A stretch of DNA of 34,488 nt from positions 1-34,488 of the forward strand of contig CAYVTI010000025.1 of NCBI GenBank assembly GCA_964454545.1. Direction: 5' to 3'. Within the stretch, counting starts at the first letter, position 1. Each line of letters starts with the position of its first letter. Made by a program: the position numbers and the translations under genes. The notes beneath the pieces are model-generated. The model was not told the origin of the DNA and ran no database searches. It saw nothing but the letters and a program-made list of their open reading frames with translations. The DNA comes from JABCZZ01 sp964454545 (lineage in GTDB: Bacteria; Pseudomonadota; Alphaproteobacteria; Rickettsiales; JABCZZ01). Positions 16,432 through 24,153 of the stretch are shown in pieces.

Positions 16432-17070
16432 TTACCATTTGAGGCAAACTTTTCCTATCGCAAGCCCTATAATTCCTGCGCCTATCATGGGAAGATAGTG
16501 CCACTCTAAAAGATGCATAATCGAATCAGTCTCTTCCGATATCCGAAGTATGAGGCCCCCGATGGAAAAAGCGGCCAGAACCGCCACGCTGCCTGCGGCG
16601 TAATAATGCGTGCTGGCGTATTTGCGGATATTGTAGAGAATAAATGCTCCCGGAATAAGAGAAAGAGCTATAATGCACAGCAGGCACTCCATAGCATGAT
16701 TGGGGGGAGGGGAAGGAGGATTGTCCGCTATGAACTCCACCGCCATAATGAGACAGAATAAAAGAAAAGCCACGAAAGGCAGCAAAGCCAGTTTCTTTTG
16801 CTGGTACACATCCGGGAAAGCCAGCAGGGAAGCGCTCAGCAGGGAAGACGCTATGATCCCGGCAATAGCGGAAAGTTCGGCGAAAAACAGGAAGGAATGC
16901 AGTTTTGTGGCAAAGTCCGGCCGAATGCCAAGAAAAAGAAGAGAAAGGATAATATAAGCAGCTGACAAGCCTGTCCATTTCAGGAAAATTCTTATGGGAT
17001 TTGGGGCGGGCGGGACAACCCCCATCTGTATGACCAGGTTATTAATAAGCTGCTCTGTCTGCATCTTCAT
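16432..17070 (-). CDS. nrsF: NrsF-type (DUF1109) membrane anti-sigma factor
   Basis: A 212-aa protein with six predicted membrane helices and a short cytoplasmic N-terminus. The order MKxxTEQLINNLVIQ, VPPAPNP, then CLLCIIALSLIPGAFILYNIR and HLLEWHYLPM matches the NrsF/OsrA family that holds SigF-type ECF sigma factors at the membrane. The family normally has two conserved periplasmic cysteines. The first is present (Cys129; Cys132 is nearby), but where the second is expected the sequence reads LRISEETDSIMHLL with no cysteine. Its ATG overlaps the sigma gene stop by ATGA, giving tight coupling of sigma and anti-sigma. Confidence 0.85.
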   Translation of the reverse strand: MKMQTEQLINNLVIQMGVVPPAPNPIRIFLKWTGLSAAYIILSLLFLGIRPDFATKLHSFLFFAELSAIAGIIASSLLSASLLAFPDVYQQKKLALLPFVAFLLFCLIMAVEFIADNPPSPPPNHAMECLLCIIALSLIPGAFILYNIRKYASTHYYAAGSVAVLAAFSIGGLILRISEETDSIMHLLEWHYLPMIGAGIIGLAIGKVCLKW

Positions 17071-17606
17071 CCGTTCAGCTTCTTTCTTAAGACCTTGTAG
17101 GCCCGGTGTGCGGCCACTTTTACCGCTGATTCCGTCATGTTCATCTTCTGCGCTACTTCTTTGGAAGTATGCCCTTCATTATGCAGTAAACGCAGTATGG
17201 CTGGTTGCTTCCCGGGTAATTTGTCTATCTCGTTCTTTATTAATTCGTAAGTTATAGGGGAATTGGTTACATTGTCATCGCTTATGGCATATGCTTCCTC
17301 CAGATCTACGGCATAGCGCAGGTGATCGGCATATATTTTCCTTAAATGATCCTGCAGCCTGAATCTTGCGATAGCGAATGCCCAGGGCTTGTAGGGGCGG
17401 TTTCCATCATAGGTATGCCGTGCCTTATGGATGGATATCAGTATTTCCTGCACTATTTCTTCCGCGTCGGCGTATGAGCTTATCCGTTTCGAGATATAGG
17501 GACGAAGCAACCGGCCAGTAGCCTGCAGCACGGCGGAGTAAGCCTTCCTGTCGCCGCCAAGCGCCTGTTTCATAAGCTCTTCTAAACTCTCTTTATCTTC
17601 GCTCAT
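17067..17606 (-). CDS. sigF: ECF sigma factor, SigF type
   Basis: A 179-aa sigma-70 family protein with only regions 2 and 4. Region 2 includes YADAEEIVQEILISIHKARHTYDGNRPYKPW (in part) and AIARFRLQDHLRK. Region 4.2 is EVAQKMNMTESAVKVAAHRAYKVLRKKL, a helix-turn-helix for the -35 element. The partner NrsF-like gene overlaps it by 4 bp. The divergent doxX promoter carries a sequence matching the reported SigF consensus, which supports the assignment. Related systems in Caulobacter and Bradyrhizobium respond to heavy metals, hypochlorite or other oxidants. No matching motif reading toward sigF itself is seen in the 78-bp gap. Confidence 0.88.
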   Translation of the reverse strand: MSEDKESLEELMKQALGGDRKAYSAVLQATGRLLRPYISKRISSYADAEEIVQEILISIHKARHTYDGNRPYKPWAFAIARFRLQDHLRKIYADHLRYAVDLEEAYAISDDNVTNSPITYELIKNEIDKLPGKQPAILRLLHNEGHTSKEVAQKMNMTESAVKVAAHRAYKVLRKKLNG

Positions 17607-17626
17607 ATTTCATCTAAAACGAGAAT

Positions 17627-17652
17627 GTAACCATTTCAACCCGTCACCCGAA
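17627..17652 (+). promoter_or_regulatory. SigF-type ECF promoter of doxX-msrB-msrA
   Basis: GTAACC (17627-17632) and CGAA (17649-17652) are separated by exactly 16 bases, the spacing and sequence I recall as the SigF-dependent consensus in Caulobacter. A start near 17659 would give a leader of about 25 bases that includes the AGAGGA ribosome binding site before the doxX ATG at 17685. A partial GTAAC at 17662-17666 has no partner -10. Confidence 0.7.
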
Positions 17653-17684
17653 TCATTCTGTGTAACGCGTCAGAGGATAACCTT

Positions 17685-18134
17685 ATGAAAGCTGTAATAC
17701 AATCGGCGATTTCCACGTACAAAACAGTTCTATACTGGATCAATGTGTTACGTCCAGTCATGATGCTGATAGTGCGTTTATGGATCGCACGTGTGTTCTG
17801 GCTTTCGGGCATGGTCAAGATACGTGATTTCAACAACACCATCTATCTTTTCACCCATGAATATCACGTGCCATTGCTGCCGCCTTATGTGGCTGCGGTT
17901 TTCGGGACGACATTCGAGCTTTGCTGTCCTATTTTGCTCGTCTTGGGCCTGGCGACGCGCCTTGCGACACTGCCTCTTCTTGTTATGACAGTGATCATCA
18001 ATTTCACCTATGATAACAATATCGAGCACGCATACTGGGCGATGCTGCTTGGCATGATTTTATGCTACGGGCCGGGAAACATATCGCTCGATTACCTCAT
18101 ATGTAAGAAAATCGGAAAGGAGCAGCCAGCATGA
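17685..18134 (+). CDS. DoxX family membrane protein
   Basis: A 149-aa protein with four hydrophobic helices. The segment RLWIARVFWLSGMVKIRDFNNTIYLF, in shorter form WIARVFWLSGMVKI, and the later PILLVLGLATRLATLPL are DoxX signatures. DoxX proteins are small quinone-linked or redox-associated membrane proteins found in oxidative-stress operons. It is the first gene of the SigF-type operon and overlaps msrB by ATGA, so membrane redox function and methionine sulfoxide repair appear to be produced together. It may help supply electrons to the exported reductases, but that is inference. Confidence 0.85.
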   Translation: MKAVIQSAISTYKTVLYWINVLRPVMMLIVRLWIARVFWLSGMVKIRDFNNTIYLFTHEYHVPLLPPYVAAVFGTTFELCCPILLVLGLATRLATLPLLVMTVIINFTYDNNIEHAYWAMLLGMILCYGPGNISLDYLICKKIGKEQPA

Positions 18135-18628
18135 ACCGAAGGGAATTTATAAAATTCGCCATAGCAGGCGCCAGCACGCTGGCATTTTACAGGAGTTTGC
18201 GATTTGACGCTGCTATATCAGCGGAAGCTGTCATAGAAAAAATTTACAAAACAAAGGAGGAATGGAAGAAAATGCTTACCGATGAACAATATAATGTTTT
18301 GCGCGAGGAAGGCACGGAAAGGCCTTTTTCAAGCCCGCTTAACAATGAGAAGCGCGCAGGGACGTTTGTCTGCGCCGGATGCGGACTCGAATTGTTTACG
18401 TCCGATACCAAATTTGACAGCGGCACAGGCTGGCCGAGTTTCTATAAGGCCATAGAGGGGCATGTGGAAACCAAATCCGATCACAAGCTCATGATGGAGC
18501 GGACCGAGTATCATTGCGTGAGTTGTGGCGGCCATCAGGGGCACGTATTTAATGACGGCCCCAAACCGACCGGGTTACGTTACTGCAATAACGGCGTGGC
18601 TCTGAAATTCGTTCCGAAAGAAGGATAA
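18131..18628 (+). CDS. msrB: Peptide-methionine (R)-S-oxide reductase with Tat signal
   Basis: Reduces the R epimer of methionine sulfoxide. The 165-aa protein starts MNRREFIKFAIAGAS, a twin-arginine signal, so it should be exported folded. The enzyme domain has zinc ligands Cys81, Cys84, Cys129 and Cys132 (CAGCG and CVSCGGHQGHVF), the substrate motif GTGWPSF, and catalytic Cys152 in RYCNNGVALKF, where RYCIN is more usual. Its start overlaps the doxX stop and msrA begins one base after its stop. The zinc site explains why Tat export would be used while the partner MsrA has a Sec-like signal. Confidence 0.93.
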   Translation: MNRREFIKFAIAGASTLAFYRSLRFDAAISAEAVIEKIYKTKEEWKKMLTDEQYNVLREEGTERPFSSPLNNEKRAGTFVCAGCGLELFTSDTKFDSGTGWPSFYKAIEGHVETKSDHKLMMERTEYHCVSCGGHQGHVFNDGPKPTGLRYCNNGVALKFVPKEG

Positions 18629-18629
18629 T

Positions 18630-19253
18630 ATGTCTGAGTATGCTTACTCTGGATTGCTTCGCTGCGCCTGCAATAATGCGATAAAGTGCATGTTGGTGAT
18701 TCTTTTTATGCTTATGACAGGAGGCGTTATGGCTGACAATACCAAGACTGCGACATTTGCCGGAGGCTGTTTCTGGTGCATGCAGGGGGAGTTTGCCGGC
18801 ATTGACGGCGTAAGCAAGGTCGTTTCCGGATATACGGGCGGTACGGTGAAGAATCCTACCTACCATCAGGTCTCAACAGGCAATACGGGGCATGTGGAAG
18901 CCATAGAAGTAACCTATGATCCCGCAAAAGTATCGTATCAGAAGCTGCTGGATATTTTCTGGGAAAATGTCGATCCGCTGGATCCGTATGGCCAGTTCTG
19001 TGATAAAGGCTCGCAATACCGCGCGGGTATATTCTACCATGACGAAGAACAAAAACAGCTTGCCGAGAAATCGAAGGAAAAGATCAAAGAGCGTTTCAAG
19101 GAGCCTGTGGCTACGGTCGTCAAGCCCGCTTCTGAATTCTATCCGGCGGAAGATTATCATCAGGATTATTATATCAAGAACAAAACGCGCTATAAGCTCT
19201 ACCGCATGGGATGTGGCCGTGACGAAAGGCTCAAGGAGTTGTGGAATAAATAG
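18630..19253 (+). CDS. msrA: Peptide-methionine (S)-S-oxide reductase, exported
   Basis: Reduces the S epimer of methionine sulfoxide. The catalytic motif GGCFWC (Cys47) is preceded by a hydrophobic signal segment MLVILFMLMTGG with a likely cut near VMA-DN, so the mature enzyme should be periplasmic or membrane-tethered. Conserved GHVEAIEVTYDP, DPYGQFCDKGSQYR and AEDYHQDYY are all present, and a C-terminal Cys in RMGCGRDERL could resolve the disulfide. AAGGA lies before the ATG at 18630. An internal ATG at residue 21 would shorten the signal and is possible. It is third in the SigF-type operon. Confidence 0.94.
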   Translation: MSEYAYSGLLRCACNNAIKCMLVILFMLMTGGVMADNTKTATFAGGCFWCMQGEFAGIDGVSKVVSGYTGGTVKNPTYHQVSTGNTGHVEAIEVTYDPAKVSYQKLLDIFWENVDPLDPYGQFCDKGSQYRAGIFYHDEEQKQLAEKSKEKIKERFKEPVATVVKPASEFYPAEDYHQDYYIKNKTRYKLYRMGCGRDERLKELWNK

Positions 19254-19280
19254 GTTATTTATGGTAATTAGTCCTGCATT

Positions 19281-19805
19281 ATGGTTATTAAGGTCTCGAT
19301 TACCAGTAAGTCCTTACTTTACCCGTTTAATATTCTGATCGGGTCCGCTATATGCTGGTATGGGCTGGTGCTTGTGGGAATCAGTAACCCCATATGGTCT
19401 ATAATCACGGTTATTCTTGTAAGCGATCCGGATTTGACTACCGCAATTACATTAGCGAGAGTGCGCGTTATTAACACCATCGTAGGATGCGTCGCGGCGC
19501 TCGTAAGCCTGCTCGCATTCGGATATAGCCCCTGGAGCAGCTTTCTTACAGCGGCAGTTATTGTGCTGGTGGTGACCTCCGTTGAACATTATCCCGCGAA
19601 CTGGCGGCTGACGCCTGTAACGGTGGTCATAGTCATGGATGCCAGCAGGAAAGCGATGACATACCATGATGAGATGTTTAATGCCATTGCCCGCGCAGGA
19701 GAGATAGCGGCAGGCTGCGCCGTGGCGTTAATCATAGCGATGGCGCAAATCAAGCTTACCAGGCTGTTGCAGCATACAAGCATACTGCAACATGGTGGAG
19801 ATTGA
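19281..19805 (+). CDS. Small FUSC-like integral membrane protein
   Basis: A 174-aa protein with about five hydrophobic segments. NPIWSIITVILVSDPDLTTAITLARVRVINT and TPVTVVIVMD.SRKAM resemble the membrane half of FUSC/aromatic acid exporter proteins, here without the usual cytoplasmic partner domain. It begins 27 bp after msrA on the same strand with a poor ribosome binding site and may be read through from the msr operon. Its stop adjoins the convergent 162-aa gene directly. A transport role is only suggested by the family. Confidence 0.6.
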   Translation: MVIKVSITSKSLLYPFNILIGSAICWYGLVLVGISNPIWSIITVILVSDPDLTTAITLARVRVINTIVGCVAALVSLLAFGYSPWSSFLTAAVIVLVVTSVEHYPANWRLTPVTVVIVMDASRKAMTYHDEMFNAIARAGEIAAGCAVALIIAMAQIKLTRLLQHTSILQHGGD

Positions 19806-20294
19806 TTACATACTATTACGTTTAGGCTCCGCCAGATCGCGTAATACGTCGCAGGTGAGCTTGTCTTTCATATTCTGTTTCATCAGAAGAAATATCTGCT
19901 CGCTCATGTCCACCTTGTTCTTCCAGTTTTCTCCTAGCCCGGTGCGCAGGGTTTCCGGCAGATCCAGCTTCATCTTGTTATCGCTGTTTACAAAAACCAT
20001 ACGGAACGTATAGTTAGTCTTGTTATCTGCAGGCATCTCCGCCCTGACGGTTATCCGGTCGCCGGCAGCCTGTTCGCCCACGTAATGAAAGTCGGTTGGC
20101 AGGCAGGGCATGAGCTGGTAGCGGGAAAATTTGTCCAGTATCTCATAAGAGTTGGGCGTCATGGTCTCGTGGCACAGCTTTATATTATTCTGCATCACGC
20201 ATTGCTTGATGGCGTCCAGGCCATACATGCCCGGCGTTACAGCTTTGGATGCAAATGATATGAACAATAAAAATATGTATAATAGTCTCTTCAT
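19806..20294 (-). CDS. Secreted protein of unknown function, coupled to cobS
   Basis: A 162-aa protein with a Sec signal peptide (MKRLLYIFLLFISFASKA, likely cut before VTPG). Four cysteines follow in the mature part, including QCVMQNNIKLCHE, MPCLP and LTCDVL, compatible with disulfides. I do not recognise the family. The start ATG shares one base with the cobS TGA (TGATG), so it is translated together with a cytoplasmic AAA+ ATPase. There is no membrane segment after the signal. Confidence 0.7.
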   Translation of the reverse strand: MKRLLYIFLLFISFASKAVTPGMYGLDAIKQCVMQNNIKLCHETMTPNSYEILDKFSRYQLMPCLPTDFHYVGEQAAGDRITVRAEMPADNKTNYTFRMVFVNSDNKMKLDLPETLRTGLGENWKNKVDMSEQIFLLMKQNMKDKLTCDVLRDLAEPKRNSM

Positions 20295-21265
20295 CAGGCT
20301 ACTTCACCTAATAATTCCACGTTAAAACAGCGCTGGTAATACTCGGCGATGACTGGTTTCTCCGTTTCATCGCATTTATTCAGGAACGTCATGCGGAAGG
20401 CAGTCTCTACATTTTCAAAAATTCTTGCATTCTCCGCCCATGCGATGACAGTGCGCGGGGACATGACGACAGACAAATCACCAGATTTAAAGCCTTCACG
20501 CGTGAGATTGGCCATTGCTACCATCGACTTGATCAGGGCTTTGCCTTTGGCATTGTTATAAGTTGGGGATTTGGCGAGCACGATGGCGATTTCCTCAGCT
20601 TCGGGCAGATAATTCAAAGTGGCGATGATGTTCCACCTGTCCATCTGTCCCTGGTTGATGGGCTGTGTGCCATGATAGAGCCCGCTGGTATCCCCCAGCC
20701 CCACGGTATTCGTGGTGGCAAACAGGCGGAAATAAGGGTGCGGCGTCAACACGCGATTCTGATCAAGCAGCGTGAGCTTTCCCTGCGCTTCGAGCACGCG
20801 CTGTATGACAAACATAACATCAGGGCGTGCGGCATCGTATTCGTCAAACACCAGCGCGACCGGGCGCTGGATAGACCATGGCAGAATGCCTTCCTGGAAG
20901 GCGGTGACCTGTTTGCCGTCCTGCAGCACGATGGCGTCTTTTCCTATCAGATCGACTCGCGTCACATGGCTGTCGAGGTTGACGCGCACGCACTGCCAGT
21001 TAAGCCGCGCCGCGATCTGCTCGATATGAGTCGATTTGCCGGTGCCGTGAAATCCCTGCACCAGCACTTTGCGGTTATGCATGAACCCCGCCAGTATCGC
21101 CCGGGTGGTCTCTTCGTTGAAATGATAGGCTTCGTCAATCTCCGGCACGTGGTTGTTGCGGTGGGAATAAGCCGGAATTTTAAAGTCCGCACTGATGCCG
21201 AAGGCCTTATGTGCGGAAACGGTGATGTCAGGCGCTTCCATCGCCTCGTCTTTTTTACTTTTCAT
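20294..21265 (-). CDS. cobS: CobS-type AAA+ ATPase (cobaltochelatase subunit CobS)
   Basis: A 323-aa AAA+ protein. The N-terminal region up to YHFNEETTRAILAGF is followed by Walker A GFHGTGKST, Walker B VALVFDEYDAARPD and the sensor-like LFATTNTVGLGDTSGLYHGT, all as in CobS of the aerobic cobalt chelatase CobNST. No cobN, cobT or other corrin gene is in the window; the place where cobT often stands is taken by the secreted 162-aa protein. The gene overlaps the J-domain gene by 11 bp, an arrangement seen in other alphaproteobacteria. It could serve another MoxR/CobS-like chaperone role. Confidence 0.9.
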   Translation of the reverse strand: MKSKKDEAMEAPDITVSAHKAFGISADFKIPAYSHRNNHVPEIDEAYHFNEETTRAILAGFMHNRKVLVQGFHGTGKSTHIEQIAARLNWQCVRVNLDSHVTRVDLIGKDAIVLQDGKQVTAFQEGILPWSIQRPVALVFDEYDAARPDVMFVIQRVLEAQGKLTLLDQNRVLTPHPYFRLFATTNTVGLGDTSGLYHGTQPINQGQMDRWNIIATLNYLPEAEEIAIVLAKSPTYNNAKGKALIKSMVAMANLTREGFKSGDLSVVMSPRTVIAWAENARIFENVETAFRMTFLNKCDETEKPVIAEYYQRCFNVELLGEVA

Positions 21266-21821
21266 CTTGCTTGCCGTAAATTTTAATAAGCATCTTGTAT
21301 GCGTTGGTTATCTTCTTGAAAGTCTCTTCCGATGTCTTGTCCCCTTTATTAACATCAGGATGGTGCTTTTTTACAAGCTTTTTATATTGTGCCTTGATGA
21401 CGGGCAAAGTTGCATCCTGTTCAAGATCGAGGAGTGCAAGCGCATCAAGCTCTTTTTTACCGGGACCGGGACGCTGGCGGTATTGGTATCCGGCGGGTTT
21501 CTCGCCCAGCATTTCAAAGAAACTGTCGCGCAGCTTGTCACTGCTGAAAAAGACTTTTCCTTTGCCAATCCTTTCTGCCATACGCCATGTGGGCTTGTGG
21601 CCGTGAGCGGCGCTGTCCATGAAATCTTCTATTTCTTTCCGGCTCCAGCCGTCAAAATAATCCCATGCTTTGTTGAACTCGCGCACATGCTCAAGGCAGA
21701 GATACTGGTATTCATCCGTATTATAACGGGACCTGGGCGCCTTATATTCACCGGCTTCAGTACAATCCGGGACGGCGCAATACCCAACATAGACAGGCTT
21801 TTCAACAGCTTTTTTCCGCAT
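21255..21821 (-). CDS. J-domain co-chaperone upstream of cobS
   Basis: A 188-aa protein with a C-terminal J domain. LALLDLEQDATLPVIKAQYKKL is followed by KKHHPDVNKGDKTSEETFKKI and AYKML; the HPD tripeptide that stimulates DnaK is intact. The N-terminal part has a possible metal-binding set (YCAVPDCTEAG and LCLEHV) and is the usual form of the J proteins encoded next to cobS in alphaproteobacteria. It overlaps cobS by 11 bp. The likely role is recruiting DnaK to the CobS complex or its client. Confidence 0.88.
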   Translation of the reverse strand: MRKKAVEKPVYVGYCAVPDCTEAGEYKAPRSRYNTDEYQYLCLEHVREFNKAWDYFDGWSRKEIEDFMDSAAHGHKPTWRMAERIGKGKVFFSSDKLRDSFFEMLGEKPAGYQYRQRPGPGKKELDALALLDLEQDATLPVIKAQYKKLVKKHHPDVNKGDKTSEETFKKITNAYKMLIKIYGKQDEK

Positions 21822-21940
21822 ATTTGCATATTAACGATAATTTGCTGCTTGGTAAATCGTGATTTATTGATACTATAGCTTGTAGTTTTTATATTTTGTT
21901 ATATAAGCATGAAACCCTTTCAATTGTATTGAATTACAGA

Positions 21941-22993
21941 ATGATAAACGTACCCAGAAAAACCGAGTCCCAGTCTCTGAAATATGCAAGGCTTGCGCTT
22001 AGCATAATGACGGAGCGCGGCGTGGAGCCAACCCCGGTTAACTATGCCGTATGGTACCATTATGTAGCGCATGACATAAAAGAGCTGAACGAGGAAATTG
22101 ATAAATTTATCAAGACGAAGACCCTTACCATTTCGGATGATGTTAATATTTATCTTTTCAATAAATATGTTGTGCCGCCGGATAATAAAACTGAGGAGAA
22201 AGTGCATGACGCATCCCAGAATGCCCAGACGGTGCTGGGTGAGATCATGGGGATTATCGACAGGTTCAGCGGGGATACCGAGACGTATAATAGCCAGATT
22301 GACGCCCATGTAAGCGATTTATCAAAAAAGATTACCGATCCCGCGCTGAAGGAAATGGCGAAGGAAATCATCAGCCGCGCGATTGCAATTCGCGATTCAG
22401 GTTCCGCGTTGACTGCGAAATTGGAAGAATCAAAGCGGGAAGTGGTTGTGCTGAAGGAAAATCTTGAAAAAGTGACCCACGAAGCCAATAAGGATTTTCT
22501 GACCGGTGTCGCCAATCGCAAGGCGCTTGAACAGAAGCTGGAAGAGATGACGCGCTGGTCCCGTGAGAACAATAACGCCGACTTGTGCCTGCTCATGATT
22601 GACATCGATCACTTTAAGAATTTTAACGATAAGTTTGGCCATCTGATCGGCGACGAAGTTCTGAAGAAAGTTGGGCGTATTCTGCTTGACACTGTGAAAG
22701 GCAAGGATTTCGTGGCGCGCTATGGCGGCGAGGAATTCGCCATCCTGCTGCCCAGCACGCCGCTTGTTGGCGCATTGATTGTGGCTGAGAATATTCGGAA
22801 GAATATGAATGAAACGCAGCTTGTCCGCAAGGATACGGGCGTGCCCGTGGATGATGTGACCGTTTCCATAGGCGTGGCGCGTTACCGTCCCGACCAAGAC
22901 TCTGTGGCGGTATTCATAAGCCGCGCCGACGATGCCCTCTATCGTTCAAAAATGGGCGGGCGCAACCGCGTCATGCAGGAGTCTTTCGCCTGA
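21941..22993 (+). CDS. GGDEF-domain diguanylate cyclase
   Basis: A 350-aa protein. Residues 1-175 are mostly helical with a coiled coil just before the catalytic domain (LEESKREVVVLKENLEKV). The GGDEF domain starts DFLTGVANRKALE; the active site reads GGEEF at 262-266 with DIDHFKNFND upstream, so cyclase activity is expected. The product-inhibition site RxxD reads KGKD (253-256), so feedback may be weaker. There is no transmembrane segment. A TTG at 21896 would extend it by 15 residues that do not resemble the family. It is divergent from the J-domain/cobS unit. Confidence 0.9.
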   Translation: MINVPRKTESQSLKYARLALSIMTERGVEPTPVNYAVWYHYVAHDIKELNEEIDKFIKTKTLTISDDVNIYLFNKYVVPPDNKTEEKVHDASQNAQTVLGEIMGIIDRFSGDTETYNSQIDAHVSDLSKKITDPALKEMAKEIISRAIAIRDSGSALTAKLEESKREVVVLKENLEKVTHEANKDFLTGVANRKALEQKLEEMTRWSRENNNADLCLLMIDIDHFKNFNDKFGHLIGDEVLKKVGRILLDTVKGKDFVARYGGEEFAILLPSTPLVGALIVAENIRKNMNETQLVRKDTGVPVDDVTVSIGVARYRPDQDSVAVFISRADDALYRSKMGGRNRVMQESFA

Positions 22994-23020
22994 GACTGCA
23001 ACTGCCTGCGCACATTAATA

Positions 23021-23048
23021 TTGACAGTTGGGCAGGATAGGCTAAAAG
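23021..23048 (+). promoter_or_regulatory. Candidate promoter of tRNA-Ala
   Basis: A perfect -35 TTGACA (23021-23026), 16 bases, then TAAAAG (23043-23048), ending 24 bases before the tRNA. The -10 is weak, but the perfect -35 and the spacing to the tRNA make it the best candidate. Confidence 0.5.
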
Positions 23049-23072
23049 TTCCCTCCGGTTTCCTCAGGGGAA

Positions 23073-23148
<76 letters not shown>

Positions 23149-23226
23149 TTTACTATTAAATAATAAGAAACTATCTCCCTGAATCATACACATTAACCAA
23201 CTAGAAATCAGGGATGCTGCACTTTG

Positions 23227-24018
23227 TTACCTGTCTCTTGGGTTACCTGGCGCTCGTCTTGCTTTAGGAATACGAGGCTGATGATGGTGAGGAGTGCCAG
23301 GATCACCTGAGGTAGGGTCACGATTCTCTGGGCGTACATTTTGCTGGGTGAACTTCTTATGCTCCGATATGGCCCCTGTATAATGCTGCTCTATACCGGA
23401 AATGAAGGTTGTCACCGTATTGCAGGCAGCCATCATCTGTTGTGCGTCCTGGATTTCTTTCGGGGTAGAATCCGGAGAATCGGCTATCATCTTATTTATG
23501 CTTCTGAGCACTTCTACCCTGTCCGTTATACTTGTTTTGGGCCTTCTTCCACTTAGGTCACGAGGGCTAGGATAATATATCAACCGTGTGTGTGCACCTG
23601 CCACAGAATGAGTATTTTCGGAATAAAGATCTACATGGCGGCCTTCCGTTATAACGGTCATAGTGTCTATAAACCGATCAAGTTGTGTTCTGGTAGGTGG
23701 GGGGAAATCCAGAGCCGTGGGGTGAAGCTGTTCACGTTTCGACATAAGTTCCTGGTAACGTTTTGTGAGGGCATTGATGTACTCTGATTTATCCGCATTC
23801 CAAGCAGTTTTATCATCTTGCGCCATTGTAAGTAGAAAAGGATCGAGCTGGCTATCAGCATTTCGAATCTGTTTCAATGCTGCTTTCACACCTTCATTAT
23901 ATAAAGCTTTTATTGCAGATGTATTTGGCGCTTCCATATCGGTTTGCAAGCGTTGCTGTTGTCCAAATACTCCTTCAAGAGCTCTTTTAATAGCTGCCAA
24001 AAAAGGGTCATCATCCAT
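23227..24018 (-). CDS. Hypothetical protein, orphan, next to tRNA-Ala
   Basis: A protein of 263 aa from the ATG at 24018 (a TTG two codons upstream is less likely). I do not recognise it. It is hydrophilic, Gln/Asp-rich and mostly helical, with no signal peptide or membrane segment, and ends in a His- and Arg/Pro-rich tail (GTPHHHQPRIPKARRAPGNP). It sits alone between tRNA-Ala and a degenerate copy of the tRNA 3' end, which suggests acquired DNA. No integrase is beside it. It could be an effector or phage-derived, but nothing in the sequence proves either. Confidence 0.6.
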   Translation of the reverse strand: MDDDPFLAAIKRALEGVFGQQQRLQTDMEAPNTSAIKALYNEGVKAALKQIRNADSQLDPFLLTMAQDDKTAWNADKSEYINALTKRYQELMSKREQLHPTALDFPPPTRTQLDRFIDTMTVITEGRHVDLYSENTHSVAGAHTRLIYYPSPRDLSGRRPKTSITDRVEVLRSINKMIADSPDSTPKEIQDAQQMMAACNTVTTFISGIEQHYTGAISEHKKFTQQNVRPENRDPTSGDPGTPHHHQPRIPKARRAPGNPRDR

Positions 24019-24031
24019 ATACAACTCATAA

Positions 24032-24056
24032 GTAGCTTTTGGAACTTACAAGCTAC
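24032..24056. promoter_or_regulatory. 7-bp inverted repeat upstream of the orphan gene
   Basis: GTAGCTT (24032-24038) and AAGCTAC (24050-24056) are exact complements separated by 11 bases and end 14 bases before the orphan gene start on the minus strand. It could be an operator or a leader hairpin that hides the ribosome binding site. Confidence 0.35.
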
Positions 24057-24153
24057 CAGATAGTCATTAAAAAACTGTTAATTTTTGTTGATCAAAATCA
24101 AGTTACAGAAAAAGAGGATACTCTAGGAATTCTCATGGTTTTTAGCGTGTAGT

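Noticed and set aside
20672..21286. 204-aa plus-strand frame opposite cobS
   Set aside because: Lies wholly opposite a well-supported CobS with intact Walker motifs; no domain recognised.
21195..21878. 227-aa plus-strand frame opposite the J-domain gene
   Set aside because: Antisense of a clear J domain with HPD; hydrophobic stretches come from the reversed codons.
23176..23214. Inverted repeat TCCCTGA/TCAGGGA after tRNA-Ala as a terminator
   Set aside because: The loop is 25 bases and no T tract follows; it is too weak to call a terminator.
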